From positions 2,632,501-2,696,500 of the forward strand of contig NZ_CAMTTE010000001.1 in NCBI RefSeq assembly GCF_947077775.1: 64,000 bases of DNA, written 5' to 3'. Within the stretch, counting starts at the first letter, position 1. Every line of letters begins with the position of its first letter. Shown one piece after another: positions 35,223-44,014 of this stretch. The position numbers and the translations under genes were made by a program. Below the pieces are notes generated by a model. The model was not told the origin of the DNA. It made no database searches and was given only the letters and a program-made list of their open reading frames with translations. Origin of the DNA: Salinibacter pepae. GTDB taxonomy: Bacteria > Bacteroidota > Rhodothermia > Rhodothermales > Salinibacteraceae.

Positions 35223-36386
35223 TCAAGACTGGCGGGGGAGGGTTGGACAGATCTCGGCGAGGGCCTCGGCCACGCGGTGGACGTCCGCGCGGGTCATGTC
35301 GCCGAAGAAGGGCAGGGCCAGCGTCCGCGCCGAGACCGATTCGCACCCCGGAACGTCGCCCGGCGCGAAGCCGAACCGGTTCCGGTAGGGGGGCTGCAGG
35401 GGGATCGGGGGAAAGTACGGCGCGCAGCCGATCCCGCGGGCCTGCAGGCGATCCATCAGCTGGTCGCGAGCATCCGGGGCGAAGTGGTCGCGCAGGCGGA
35501 CCACGTACACGAACCAGCTTCGCTCCGCGCCGGCCGGGTCCACGGGGCGCGCCACGTCGTCGGACAGGGGCGCGAGGGCGTCCGCGTACATCGCGGCGAC
35601 GGCGGCGCGGCGGTCGAGGAGCGTGTCCAGGCGGTCGAGCTGGGCACAGCCGAGGGCGGCCGACATCTCGTCGAGCCGGTAGTTGTAGCCGAGCCGGTCG
35701 TGGCGCATGCGGCCCGACGACTGTTGGGACCGCCCCTGGTTGCGGAGGGCGCGGCAGTGGCGGGCCAGGTCGGCGTCGTCGGTCGTGATGCAGCCGCCCT
35801 CGCCGGTCGTGACCTGCTTGTTCGGGTAGAACCCGAAGGACGCGGCGTCCCCCCAGGCTCCGACGGGCTGTCCCCCCACCGACGCCCCGATCGCCTCGCA
35901 GGCATCGTCGATGAGCCGGAGGTCGTGCGCGTCGGCGAGCGTGGCGAGCGCGGGCCAGTCGGCGGGCACGCCAAACACGTCCACCGCGAGAATGGCCTCG
36001 GTCTGTGGGGTGAGGGCCTCCGCCACACGGCTCGGGTCCAGGTTGTAGGTGGACGGGTCGATGTCCACGAAACGGGGCCGCAGGTCCTCGTACAGCAGCA
36101 CGTTGCTCGACGCGACGAAGCTGAACGGCGTCGTCAAGACCTCGGCGCCCGGCGCCAGGTCGAGGGCCGATACGATACAATGCAGGGCGGCCGTCCCGCT
36201 GCTGACCGCGACGGCGTGGGCGGTGTCGCACCGGTCGGCCATTTTGGCCTCGAAGGCCTCAAGGGCGGGGCCGCGCGAGAGGCGGCCCGAGCGCAGCACC
36301 TCCAACACCCGCTCTCGCTCGTGACGCGTCACGTCCGGCCGGGCAAGCGGGAGTGTGTCTGTGGAACGGGCAGTGTCTCGGGGCAC
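35223..36386 (-). CDS. DegT/DnrJ/EryC1 sugar aminotransferase (PglE-like)
   Basis: A 387-residue PLP enzyme. LARPDVTRHERERVLEVLRSG opens as in 4-keto-sugar aminotransferases. AVSSGTAALHC binds the cofactor phosphate, LIDDACEAIGAS carries the conserved Asp, and Lys190 in SFGFYPNKQVTTGEGG is the Schiff-base lysine. It would convert the UDP-4-keto-6-deoxy sugar from the dehydratase at 31120 to a 4-amino sugar. The start is a GTG at 36384-36386. It is the first gene of the minus-strand cassette. The alternative product (a perosamine- or viosamine-type sugar) cannot be excluded without structure-guided comparison. Confidence 0.93.
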   Translation of the reverse strand: MPRDTARSTDTLPLARPDVTRHERERVLEVLRSGRLSRGPALEAFEAKMADRCDTAHAVAVSSGTAALHCIVSALDLAPGAEVLTTPFSFVASSNVLLYEDLRPRFVDIDPSTYNLDPSRVAEALTPQTEAILAVDVFGVPADWPALATLADAHDLRLIDDACEAIGASVGGQPVGAWGDAASFGFYPNKQVTTGEGGCITTDDADLARHCRALRNQGRSQQSSGRMRHDRLGYNYRLDEMSAALGCAQLDRLDTLLDRRAAVAAMYADALAPLSDDVARPVDPAGAERSWFVYVVRLRDHFAPDARDQLMDRLQARGIGCAPYFPPIPLQPPYRNRFGFAPGDVPGCESVSARTLALPFFGDMTRADVHRVAEALAEICPTLPRQS

Positions 36387-36828
36387 GGGCCAGTCGGTAC
36401 GACCAAGAAGATTGGGTTTTGAACATCTGAATGTAACATAAAAAGGCGCCTGGCAAAGTCGAAATTGATAGATGTGACTCCTGCCGCGTGAAAAAACGAC
36501 GGATCAAGCTCGGTTCGGCCCGCGTCGTGGGGATTGTGAGGCACCAATGATTCGGTTCGGGCATTGCTTTTCCGGTTCGTGTTTCCGACGTTCACGCGTG
36601 GTTTGTGTCATTTCCAACGATGTCACGTCCTGCGCGTCTCGTATTCCGCATCCCGCGCGTTCCGTTTTGTGTTTGCGCCGCGGGGCGGCCCTACGTACCG
36701 CATCGGCCTTGACGCTTTTGGGGCGGGCAGGGCGATAAACGCCTGAACGTTGCCCCGACGCCCCCGCCCGTGTCGGCCCACTGCGCTCCCTTGCGCCAGA
36801 CTTTTTCAGAATCCCTGCGCGACTCGTC
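36387..36828. other. 442-base divergent gap between the glycan cassette and cysD
   Basis: No gene was found. Bases about 36405-36480 are AT-rich (AACATCTGAATGTAACATAA and nearby) and probably hold the promoter of the minus-strand cassette. Bases about 36565-36680 are patterned, pyrimidine-leaning sequence (TTCGTGTTTCCGACGTTCAC, CGTCTCGTATTCCGCATCCC) reminiscent of the low-complexity elements elsewhere, but without a clear inverted repeat. I found no known riboswitch pattern upstream of cysD. Confidence 0.4.
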
Positions 36829-37740
36829 ATGTCCATTTCCAACGGCACCTCCGAGCACCTCGACTGGCTGGAGTCGGAGGCGATTCACGTCATGCGGGAG
36901 ACCGTGGCCCAGTTCGACAACCCTGTTCTCATGTTCAGTGGGGGGAAGGACTCCCTCACCATGATTCACCTGGCGCGGAAGGCGTTCTATCCGGCGAAGG
37001 TGCCGTTCCCGATCCTCCACGTGGACACGGGCCACAACTTCCCGGAGACGATCGAATTCCGGGACAACCTAATGGAGAAGTTCGACCTGGACCTAATTGT
37101 GGGCAGCGTGGAGGAGACGATCGAGTCGGGCCGGGCAAAGGAGGAGCAGGGCCCGGACGCGAGCCGCAACAAGCTCCAGATCGTGACCCTCCTCGACACG
37201 ATTGAGGAATACGGCTTCGACGCGGCCCTGGGCGGGGCGCGCCGGGATGAGGAGAAGGCGCGGGCGAAGGAGCGCTTCTTCTCGCACCGCGACCGATTCG
37301 GGAATTGGGACCCGAAGAACCAGCGCCCGGAGCTCTGGAACCTGTACAACGGCCGGAGCCGGCAGGGCGAGCACTTCCGGGCCTTTCCCCTCAGCAACTG
37401 GACGGAGCTGGACGTGTGGCAGTACATCCGGCAGGAGGGCGTCGAGATTCCGAGCCTGTACCTCGCCCACGAGCGCACGATGTTCGAGCGGGACGGTGTG
37501 CTGCTGCCCAAGTCCCCATACAACGATCTGCGGGAGGACGAGCACTACGTGGAGAAGATGGTCCGCTTCCGGACGATCGGGGACATGACCTGCACCGGCG
37601 CGGTGGAGTCGACGGCGACGACGCTCGACGAGGTGATCGCGGAGGTGGCCACGACGCAGCAGGCCGAACGCGGGGCCCGGGCCGACGACCAGCGCGCGGA
37701 GGCGGCCATGGAGGAGCGCAAGCGGGAGGGGTACTTCTAG
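36829..37740 (+). CDS. cysD: Sulfate adenylyltransferase subunit 2
   Basis: A 303-residue PAPS-reductase-fold ATP pyrophosphatase that forms APS from sulfate and ATP with the CysN GTPase. The P-loop-like motif PVLMFSGGKDSLTMIHLARKA near residue 38 is intact, followed by HVDTGHNFPETIEFRD and the RRDEEKARAKERFFS segment. FPLSNWTELDVWQYI and the C-terminal RFRTIGDMTCTGAVES are typical of CysD. Length matches the family. The partner, fused to APS kinase, is encoded about 209 bases downstream. Confidence 0.97.
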   Translation: MSISNGTSEHLDWLESEAIHVMRETVAQFDNPVLMFSGGKDSLTMIHLARKAFYPAKVPFPILHVDTGHNFPETIEFRDNLMEKFDLDLIVGSVEETIESGRAKEEQGPDASRNKLQIVTLLDTIEEYGFDAALGGARRDEEKARAKERFFSHRDRFGNWDPKNQRPELWNLYNGRSRQGEHFRAFPLSNWTELDVWQYIRQEGVEIPSLYLAHERTMFERDGVLLPKSPYNDLREDEHYVEKMVRFRTIGDMTCTGAVESTATTLDEVIAEVATTQQAERGARADDQRAEAAMEERKREGYF

Positions 37741-37943
37741 TCATTTGGTCATTGGGGCATTGTGGCCATTTTGGCATTGGGGCCATTTTGGCATTTTGGG
37801 CATTGGGGGCCATGAACTGATTTTGGCAGTGGCTGAGTGGGGCAATGGGGGGCGTTGGGCGACTGACCCGGTTCAGCGGTCCGTGTGCGCGGCCTGTAGG
37901 CACGAATGCACAATTCGACACTCGCATCTCGAAACTCGACACT
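37741..37943. repeat. Low-complexity patterned DNA between cysD and cysNC
   Basis: Immediately after the cysD stop, 37741-37830 is a run of degenerate 8-10 base units of the type TTTTGGCATTGGGGCCA. It is G/T-rich on the plus strand and almost lacks C outside the GGC words. A second patterned stretch at 37911-37943 repeats TCGACACT/TCGAAACT-type units and ends just before the cysNC ATG at 37950. The two have different unit sequences. No open frame crosses them convincingly. Similar patterned elements occupy other gene gaps in this window. Confidence 0.6.
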
Positions 37944-37949
37944 GATCTG

Positions 37950-39869
37950 ATGGAGACGCAAGGCGTTGGCACCCAAGATATGGACGTATTGCGGTTTACG
38001 ACCGCGGGGAGCGTCGACGACGGCAAGAGCACGCTCATTGGGCGGCTCATGTACGACACGCAGGAGATCTTCGAGGAGAAGATGGAGGAGATCGAGCGCA
38101 ACACCCAGCGGGAGGACGAGGAGCTGGAGCTGGCGCTCCTGACCGACGGCCTCCGCGCGGAGCGGGAGCAGGGCATCACGATCGACGTGGCCTACCGGTA
38201 CTTCTCCACGCCGGAGCGGAAGTTCATTATTGCCGACACGCCGGGCCACGAGCAGTACACCCGCAACATGGTCACCGGCGCCTCGACGGCGGAGCTGGCC
38301 GTGGAGCTGATCGACGCCCGGAACGGGGTGCTGGAGCAGACGCGGCGGCACGGGTTCATCACCTCGCTGCTGCAGATCCCCCACGTCATCGTGGCGGTCA
38401 ACAAGATGGACCTGGTCGGCTACAGCGAGGCGCGCTTCCGCGAGATCGTGGCCGAGTACGAGGACTTCGCCGACAACCTGGACGTGCAGGACATCACGTT
38501 CGTCCCGATCTCGGCCCTGAAGGGCGACAACGTGGTGCACCACTCCGACAACATGCCGTGGTACGAGGGCTCGACCCTCCTGCACCGCCTGGAGAGCGTG
38601 CGGACGGAATCGACGCGCAACCAGGTGGACTTCCGGTTCCCGGTCCAGACCACGATCCGGCCGCACCAGGACTTTCGGGGCTTCGCCGGGCAGGTGGCGT
38701 CGGGAAAGGTGCGACCGGGGGAAGAGATTACGGTGCTCCCGTCCGGCTACACCTCGGAGGTGGACACGATTACGACCCTGGACGGGGATCTCGACGAGGC
38801 GGGGCCCGGCGAGTCGGTGGTGCTCTCGCTGGAGGATGAGATCGACGTCAGCCGCGGGTCGATGATCGTGCGAAGCCGCAACAAGCCGGACGTGACGCGG
38901 CAGCTGGACGCCGACCTCTGCTGGATGAACGAGGAGGCCATGCGCCAGGACCGCCCCTACGTCCTGCAGCACACCACGCGCCGGACGCAGGCCTACGTGT
39001 CGAAGATTGTCTACCGCACCAACGTGGAAACCTTTCACCGGGAGGAGGCCGACACCTTCGAGCTCAACGACATCGGGCGGGTGGAGATCGAGACCGCCGA
39101 CCCCCTGTTCGTCGACCCGTACAAGCTCAACCGGGCGACGGGCAGCTTCATCCTGATCGACCCGGACACCAACGACACGGTGGCCGCCGGCATGATTCGG
39201 GGCGTGGCCGAGGACGTGACGCCGTTCGGCCAGCAGGCAGAGCCGCAGGCGGAGGACGAGGCGGAGAGCTCCCCGAACGTCACGTGGGAGGGGCTTCAGA
39301 TCCCGCGTGAGGAGCGCGAGAAGCAAAACGGGCACAAGGCAGGCGTCGTGTGGCTGACGGGCCTGTCCGGCGCCGGGAAGTCCACCATCGCGAAGGCGGT
39401 GGAGGAGCGCCTGTTCGACGCGGACGTGCAGACGATGATGCTCGACGGGGACAACGTGCGGCACGGCCTGAGCGGCGACCTCGGCTTCACGCCCGCCGAC
39501 CGCACAGAAAACATCCGTCGCGTCAGCGAGGTGGCGCGCCTCTTCTTCGAGCAGGGCAACGTGACGCTCTGCTCGTTCGTCTCGCCCTACCAGGAGGACC
39601 GCGACCGCGCCCGCGAGCTGCTGCCGGACGACGTCCGCGACCGCTTTTTGGAGGTGCACGTCGATTGCCCGCTGGAGGTGTGCAAGGAGCGAGACACGAA
39701 GGGCCTGTACGCGAAGGCCGAAGCCGGTGAGATCGCCAACTTTACCGGCGTTTCCGCGCCGTACGAAGCGCCGGCGGACCCGGACGTGGTGGTCGACACC
39801 GACGAGGACGACGTGGAGGCGTGCGTCGATCAGATCGTCGAGGCCCTCGAAGCGCGAGGCATTGTGTAG
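37950..39869 (+). CDS. cysNC: Bifunctional sulfate adenylyltransferase subunit 1 / APS kinase
   Basis: A 639-residue fusion. The N-terminal GTPase (CysN) has the P-loop AGSVDDGKSTLIGRLMYD, DTPGHEQYTRNM and NKMD, with effector motif EQGITIDVAYRYF, followed by EF-Tu-like beta domains. From about residue 465 the CysC kinase begins with VVWLTGLSGAGKSTIAKA and contains DGDNVRHGLSGDLGF and FVSPYQEDRDRARE. The protein takes sulfate through APS to PAPS. The ATG at 37950 is chosen because it follows the patterned intergenic stretch. An internal ATG at 37980 is also possible. Works with CysD upstream. Confidence 0.96.
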   Translation: METQGVGTQDMDVLRFTTAGSVDDGKSTLIGRLMYDTQEIFEEKMEEIERNTQREDEELELALLTDGLRAEREQGITIDVAYRYFSTPERKFIIADTPGHEQYTRNMVTGASTAELAVELIDARNGVLEQTRRHGFITSLLQIPHVIVAVNKMDLVGYSEARFREIVAEYEDFADNLDVQDITFVPISALKGDNVVHHSDNMPWYEGSTLLHRLESVRTESTRNQVDFRFPVQTTIRPHQDFRGFAGQVASGKVRPGEEITVLPSGYTSEVDTITTLDGDLDEAGPGESVVLSLEDEIDVSRGSMIVRSRNKPDVTRQLDADLCWMNEEAMRQDRPYVLQHTTRRTQAYVSKIVYRTNVETFHREEADTFELNDIGRVEIETADPLFVDPYKLNRATGSFILIDPDTNDTVAAGMIRGVAEDVTPFGQQAEPQAEDEAESSPNVTWEGLQIPREEREKQNGHKAGVVWLTGLSGAGKSTIAKAVEERLFDADVQTMMLDGDNVRHGLSGDLGFTPADRTENIRRVSEVARLFFEQGNVTLCSFVSPYQEDRDRARELLPDDVRDRFLEVHVDCPLEVCKERDTKGLYAKAEAGEIANFTGVSAPYEAPADPDVVVDTDEDDVEACVDQIVEALEARGIV

Positions 39870-39961
39870 CCGACTGGGGGAGATGAACGGGGCAGTGATC
39901 TTCTTCTGGGGCGCTTCGTTCAGGCCGACAGACTCCTCTTTGTCTCAGACGCCCCGCCGTC

Positions 39962-40381
39962 ATGCTTTCCGAGGCCACTGAGCATCGGCTCCGAAACGTC
40001 TTTGCGGATCACCCTGCCGTGCGGGCGGCGTACCTCTTCGGGTCCGTCGCGGCCGATCGCGAACGGGACCGCAGCGACCTTGACCTCGGCATCGTCGTCG
40101 ATTCCGATCGGTGGGAGCCCACCGACGACAAGGTCCCGCTCATCACCGACTGCATGAAGGCGGCAGGGCGAGACTGGATCGACCTCGTCGTGCTCAACGG
40201 CGCCCCCCTCGTACTGCAGTTCGAGGCCGTGCGGCCGAATGTTCTTCTCTATGCCCGGGACGACTTCCATCACGGTCGCTTCTTTTCGAAGGTCGCTCGC
40301 ATGTACTGGGATTTTGAGCCCCACTTCCGGCGGCAGCGCAAGGCCCTCAAAGAACGACTGCAAGAGAAGGCCCATGGTTGA
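39962..40381 (+). CDS. mntA: MNT-domain nucleotidyltransferase antitoxin (MntA type)
   Basis: A 139-residue minimal nucleotidyltransferase. The motif YLFGSVAADRERDRSDLDLG fits GSX10DXD, and DWIDLVVLNGAP supplies the third acidic residue. In characterised HepT/MntA systems, MntA adds AMP groups to the HepT tyrosine and silences its RNase activity. Its last codons overlap the hepT ATG by 8 bases (40374-40381), indicating translational coupling. It inserts between cysNC and the sulfate permease and is probably mobile. Confidence 0.9.
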   Translation: MLSEATEHRLRNVFADHPAVRAAYLFGSVAADRERDRSDLDLGIVVDSDRWEPTDDKVPLITDCMKAAGRDWIDLVVLNGAPLVLQFEAVRPNVLLYARDDFHHGRFFSKVARMYWDFEPHFRRQRKALKERLQEKAHG

Positions 40382-40787
40382 CCCAAACGTGATCCGGCGC
40401 CGGCTGCAGAAGCTCAGCGAGTACCTCGATATTCTGAGAACGACGCAACAGCACTCGCGCTCGGAATTCGTCGAAGACCCCTACCTCTACGGAAGTGCTG
40501 AGCGATTTCTACAATTGTCGATTGAATCTATCAACGATATGGCCAGCCACGTGGTCGTCGATGAGAACCTCGGGGCCGTGGAGCGGGCTCAGGATTTACC
40601 CGACATCTTCGAGTCCGAAGGACTGATCGGGGAGGAGATGCGCGAGCAATGGACCGATATGGTTGGATTTCGGAACGCGCTCGTGCACGACTACCTCGAC
40701 ATTGACCGTGACATTGTATACGAGGCAATTCAACACCGACTCGATGAGATTGAACAGCTCCGCTCCATCTTCTCCCAGTTTCTTTGA
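40374..40787 (+). CDS. hepT: HEPN-domain RNase toxin (HepT type)
   Basis: A 137-residue, mostly helical HEPN protein. The catalytic motif RX4HXY is seen as RNALVHDY at about residue 101, preceded by VGF. The N-terminal ERFLQLSIESINDMASHVV helix is typical of HepT (formerly DUF86). It forms a type VII toxin-antitoxin pair with the upstream MNT gene. The ATG at 40374 is chosen since it gives the normal HepT length and the usual overlap with mntA. Confidence 0.9.
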   Translation: MVDPNVIRRRLQKLSEYLDILRTTQQHSRSEFVEDPYLYGSAERFLQLSIESINDMASHVVVDENLGAVERAQDLPDIFESEGLIGEEMREQWTDMVGFRNALVHDYLDIDRDIVYEAIQHRLDEIEQLRSIFSQFL

Positions 40788-40833
40788 GAACCACACCACT
40801 TCGACCGAAAGGGTTTCTGATAGCGGGTCGATG

Positions 40834-41573
40834 TTAAGTGACGGCTTCGTTGTACCACTCCACGAACAGCTTTGTCGTCAAATGTAGCATTCGCTCTGAC
40901 TCGGAAGCCGCTCGTGTCCGTCGAACGTACCGCGCCAGCTTCTGCCGCAGCCGCCCGAAGAAGCGCTTGTGCACAGGCCAGCTCGCCACTGGACTTTCCG
41001 ACCTGCCGGTGACTGGAGTCGCCCGCAGAAACTGGGCGATAGGATTTCCAGAAGTCGCTGAAGCTTCGGCCTCGTCGGTAGTCCTTGAGCTGTCGCTCTG
41101 TTGAATCCGGCTCCAGAGCCGTGCGCAGGTCTTGGCCGAACGGTCTCCGTGCGCGTTCGCTACGACTTGCCGAGTTCGACGGGCAGAGCCCAAGCCCTGA
41201 GCCATCGTTTGTTTGAACGCTTCCGGACATATGTCCAGCATTCGTCAAGCTCAAGGACATCGTTTTCCTCAGCCGGCCTGAGCCCATCGGCTAATGAGCC
41301 CATTTCTCGTCTCTTTTTTCGAGCCAATGAGTCAATGCAACAGCGACTGATGCCGAAGATCCGACTGATTGCTCGTTTTGACCCGCGTTCGCGATAAGCC
41401 CTGAGGATTTTTTCTTTTTCCTCCTCGGAGTAGCCTCGCGGCTCCAGACCCAAGCACTTTGTGGGCCCCACAATCTTTGCAGTCCTGCTGCTGAGAACCA
41501 CTGGCGCTGTGGCCGTTCTTCGGCGGCGTCCCGAAGAGCCGCATTCTCTACATTCGTGGGGCTCTTTGATCAT
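40834..41573 (-). pseudogene. Decayed IS1-family transposase
   Basis: Three minus-strand frames must be joined to read one IS1-type transposase. From 41573 the InsA-like part shows ECRECGSSGRRRRTATA, an HTH region (ILRAYRERGSKRAISRIFGI) and LELDECWTYVRKRSNKRW. A frame change near 41185 gives RRTRQVVANAHGDRSAKTCA. A second near 41085 gives RRGRSFSDFWKSYRPV and HRQVGKSSGELA. A third returns to RFFGRLRQKLARYVRRTRA and ends VEWYNEAVT. The expected catalytic Glu before RF is Lys here (HKRFF). IS1 uses one programmed frameshift, but three shifts plus this change indicate a dead copy. I could not find terminal inverted repeats. Confidence 0.85.
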
Positions 41574-41707
41574 CGGACTGGATGGACTGGTGAGCCGGAC
41601 GTGACGGAATGCAAACAGAGAGCACCACTACTTATTGATCCGCTACCGGTTTTCTTACTTCTTTGAGAAACTGACCGCGTTTCACTTCTCATTCGATAGT
41701 CCTTCTC

Positions 41708-43543
41708 GTGGGTTTGCTTGGCAGTCTCGGCCTCAACGCCTGGATCACCGTTGCCGTCGTCATGGGAGTGGTGGGGGCGCTGATGGCGGACGTTGGGCGC
41801 CCGGACCTGGTGCTGCTGAGCGGCCTGTCGGTTCTCCTCGTCTCGGGCGTCGTATCGCCCGACCAGGCGTTCGCCGGGTTCTCCAACGCCGCCGTCCTCA
41901 CCGTGGGCGCCCTCTACGTGGTGGCCGGGGGTGTGCAGCACACCGATGCCCTGTCGGAGCTCGACCGGGTGCTCTTTGCCGACACCACGCGGCTCGGGCC
42001 CGTTCTGGCCCGCTTCATGGTGCCGACCTCCGTCCTGTCCGGGCTGCTCAACAACACGCCCATCGTGGCGATGCTCACGCCGCGCCTGCAGGAGTGGGCC
42101 GACGCGCAGAACATCCCGGCGTCGAAGCTGATGATCCCGCTCTCCTACGCGGCCATCACCGGGGGCATGATGACGCTCATCGGGACCTCCACGAACCTCA
42201 TCGTCGCGGGGCTGATGGAGGCGGAAGGGTACGAGCCGCTTTCGCTCTTCGACGTCACCTGGGTCGGCGTCCCCGCGGCCCTGGTCGTCATTGCCTACTT
42301 CGTTCTGGGCGGGCATCGGTTGCTGCCGGACCGCGGCACCTCCGCCCCGGCGGCCGAGCGGCGGCTGGGCCAGAACATGTTCGAGGTCACGGTGACCGCA
42401 CCGTCCCCCATCGTGGGCCAGACGGTGGCCGAGGCGGGCCTGCGCGACCTCGGCGACGCCTACCTGACGCACGTCCGCCGCGGGACGGAGGTGTTGCAGG
42501 GCCGCCCGGGCCGCCCCCTCGAACAGGGCGACGTCCTGGCCTTCAATGGGAGCCTGGCCGCCCGGGAGCGGCTTCTGGAACGCCCCGGCCTCTCGCGCAC
42601 CCTCCCGGCCCCGGACGGGACCCACGACGACCCCGCCCGCTACGAAACCCTGCCGCTCTACGAGGCGGTCATCGCCGAATCGTCGAACCTGGTGGGCACC
42701 ACGCTGGGGGAGGCCAACTTCCGCGAGCAGTACCAGGGCGTCGTCCTTGGCATCCAGCGCCAGGACGAGCCGGTGACGAGCCCGGTGGGCACGACGGAGC
42801 TGCAGGCGGGTGACCTGCTGATCGTGGAGGCGCCCGGCGACTTCAAGAAACGGTGGAGCAGCGGGAGCCGGGAGGAATTTTACCTCGTGGCGCCCCGTGA
42901 CGGACGGGCCCGCCAGGGCGGGTCGCCTGAACACGACGACGAAGAGACGGATCGGTCGGGGCGGGCGCCGATTGCCCTCGGCCTGACGGGCGCGATGGTG
43001 CTGGCCGCGGCGACGGGCCTGGCCCCCATCGTCACGGCCGCCGTGCTCGCGGCCCTCCTCATGATCCTGGCCGGGTGCATCCGGCCGGCGGAGGCCCAGC
43101 GGGCGCTCAACGTGCAGGTGCTGGTCGTCATTGCGGCAGCCCTGGGGATCGGGAAAGCCATCGAGACCACCGGCCTCGCGACGGCGGCGGCCCAGGGGGT
43201 GCTTTCCGTCGCCGAGCCGTTCGGGCCCGTGGTCGTCCTCGTGGCCCTCTACCTCTTGACCAACCTGCTCACCGAAATCATCACGAACAACGCCGCGGCG
43301 GTGCTGATGCTGCCCGTCGCGATGGCCGCGGCGTCGAGCCTCGGGGTCCCGCCCGTGGCCTTCGGGGTCCTCGTGGCCGTGGCGGCCTCCGCGAGCTTCC
43401 TCACGCCCATCGGGTACCAGACGAACCTAATGGTGATGGCGCCCGGCGGGTACCGGTTCAGCGACTACGCCCGCGTGGGCTGGCCGGTGACGCTGCTGGT
43501 GATGGGAACGTCGGTGGGCATCATTTCGCTGGTGTGGCTGTAG
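41708..43543 (+). CDS. SLC13/DASS-type anion permease with two RCK_C domains, probable sulfate transporter
   Basis: A 611-residue inner-membrane permease. Two blocks of transmembrane helices flank a soluble central region (about 215-405) with two RCK_C/TrkA-C-like repeats (e.g. MFEVTVTAPSPIVGQTVAEA and AVIAESSNLVGTTLGEANF). The first block carries SGLLNNTPIVAML and MTLIGTSTNLIVAGL, and the second ITNNAAAVLMLP and FLTPIGYQTNLMVMAPGGY, the paired substrate-site motifs. Similar proteins transport sulfate or other divalent anions with Na+. The location after cysD-cysNC supports sulfate. The start is a GTG at 41708. Confidence 0.88.
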   Translation: MGLLGSLGLNAWITVAVVMGVVGALMADVGRPDLVLLSGLSVLLVSGVVSPDQAFAGFSNAAVLTVGALYVVAGGVQHTDALSELDRVLFADTTRLGPVLARFMVPTSVLSGLLNNTPIVAMLTPRLQEWADAQNIPASKLMIPLSYAAITGGMMTLIGTSTNLIVAGLMEAEGYEPLSLFDVTWVGVPAALVVIAYFVLGGHRLLPDRGTSAPAAERRLGQNMFEVTVTAPSPIVGQTVAEAGLRDLGDAYLTHVRRGTEVLQGRPGRPLEQGDVLAFNGSLAARERLLERPGLSRTLPAPDGTHDDPARYETLPLYEAVIAESSNLVGTTLGEANFREQYQGVVLGIQRQDEPVTSPVGTTELQAGDLLIVEAPGDFKKRWSSGSREEFYLVAPRDGRARQGGSPEHDDEETDRSGRAPIALGLTGAMVLAAATGLAPIVTAAVLAALLMILAGCIRPAEAQRALNVQVLVVIAAALGIGKAIETTGLATAAAQGVLSVAEPFGPVVVLVALYLLTNLLTEIITNNAAAVLMLPVAMAAASSLGVPPVAFGVLVAVAASASFLTPIGYQTNLMVMAPGGYRFSDYARVGWPVTLLVMGTSVGIISLVWL

Positions 43544-43651
43544 CCCAATAGGACCGGAAACCCTGAACGGTCCGTTGCGCATTAACACGTACTGGAAAAT
43601 AGTTGCTTTCTTCCACTGATGCTCCGCGGAAATCGGAGCCGTTTCGCTCGA

Positions 43652-44014
43652 ATGGCCGACCCGCTTGCCTCCTACCGGGACACGATGCGTCGACGGGGCG
43701 CCCAGGCCCGCCGCGAGCAAGAGCGGCGCCGCCGTCGAGCACGGAAGACCGCCCGACGGGTTGCCGAGTATCTCCGGCACGCCTACGGCGCAGCCCGCGT
43801 CGTGCTGTTTGGGTCCATGGCCGGCGACGAGGTGCCCCTCGGGCCCCAGTCGGACATTGATCTGGCCGTTCGGGGGCTCGACAAGGAAGACTATTTTGAA
43901 GCCGTCGCCCGTGTCCAAGACGAGGCGGCTCCATTTCAGGTCGATCTGGTTCGTCTCGAACAGTGTCCCGCGTCGCTCCGGGACGTGGTTCGGCGGGAGG
44001 GCCGAGACGTATGA
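43652..44014 (+). CDS. MNT-domain nucleotidyltransferase, second HEPN/MNT pair
   Basis: A protein of 120 residues. An N-terminal Arg-rich helix (YRDTMRRRGAQARREQERRR) precedes the nucleotidyltransferase core VVLFGSMAGDEVPLGPQSD followed by IDL, a GSX12DXD version of the motif with a slightly longer loop than the first pair. FQVDLVRLEQ supplies the last acidic residue. An ATG at 43619 would add 11 residues. Its stop overlaps the next ATG as ATGA. It probably acts as antitoxin to the HEPN protein that follows. Confidence 0.83.
   Translation: MADPLASYRDTMRRRGAQARREQERRRRRARKTARRVAEYLRHAYGAARVVLFGSMAGDEVPLGPQSDIDLAVRGLDKEDYFEAVARVQDEAAPFQVDLVRLEQCPASLRDVVRREGRDV

Noticed and set aside
36387-36828. 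Riboswitch upstream of cysD
   Set aside because: I could not match conserved cores of the SAM or other sulfur-related riboswitches; the region is patterned low-complexity sequence.
40834-41573. Functional IS1 transposase using programmed frameshifting
   Set aside because: IS1 needs one frameshift; at least three changes are required here and the catalytic Glu position is Lys.
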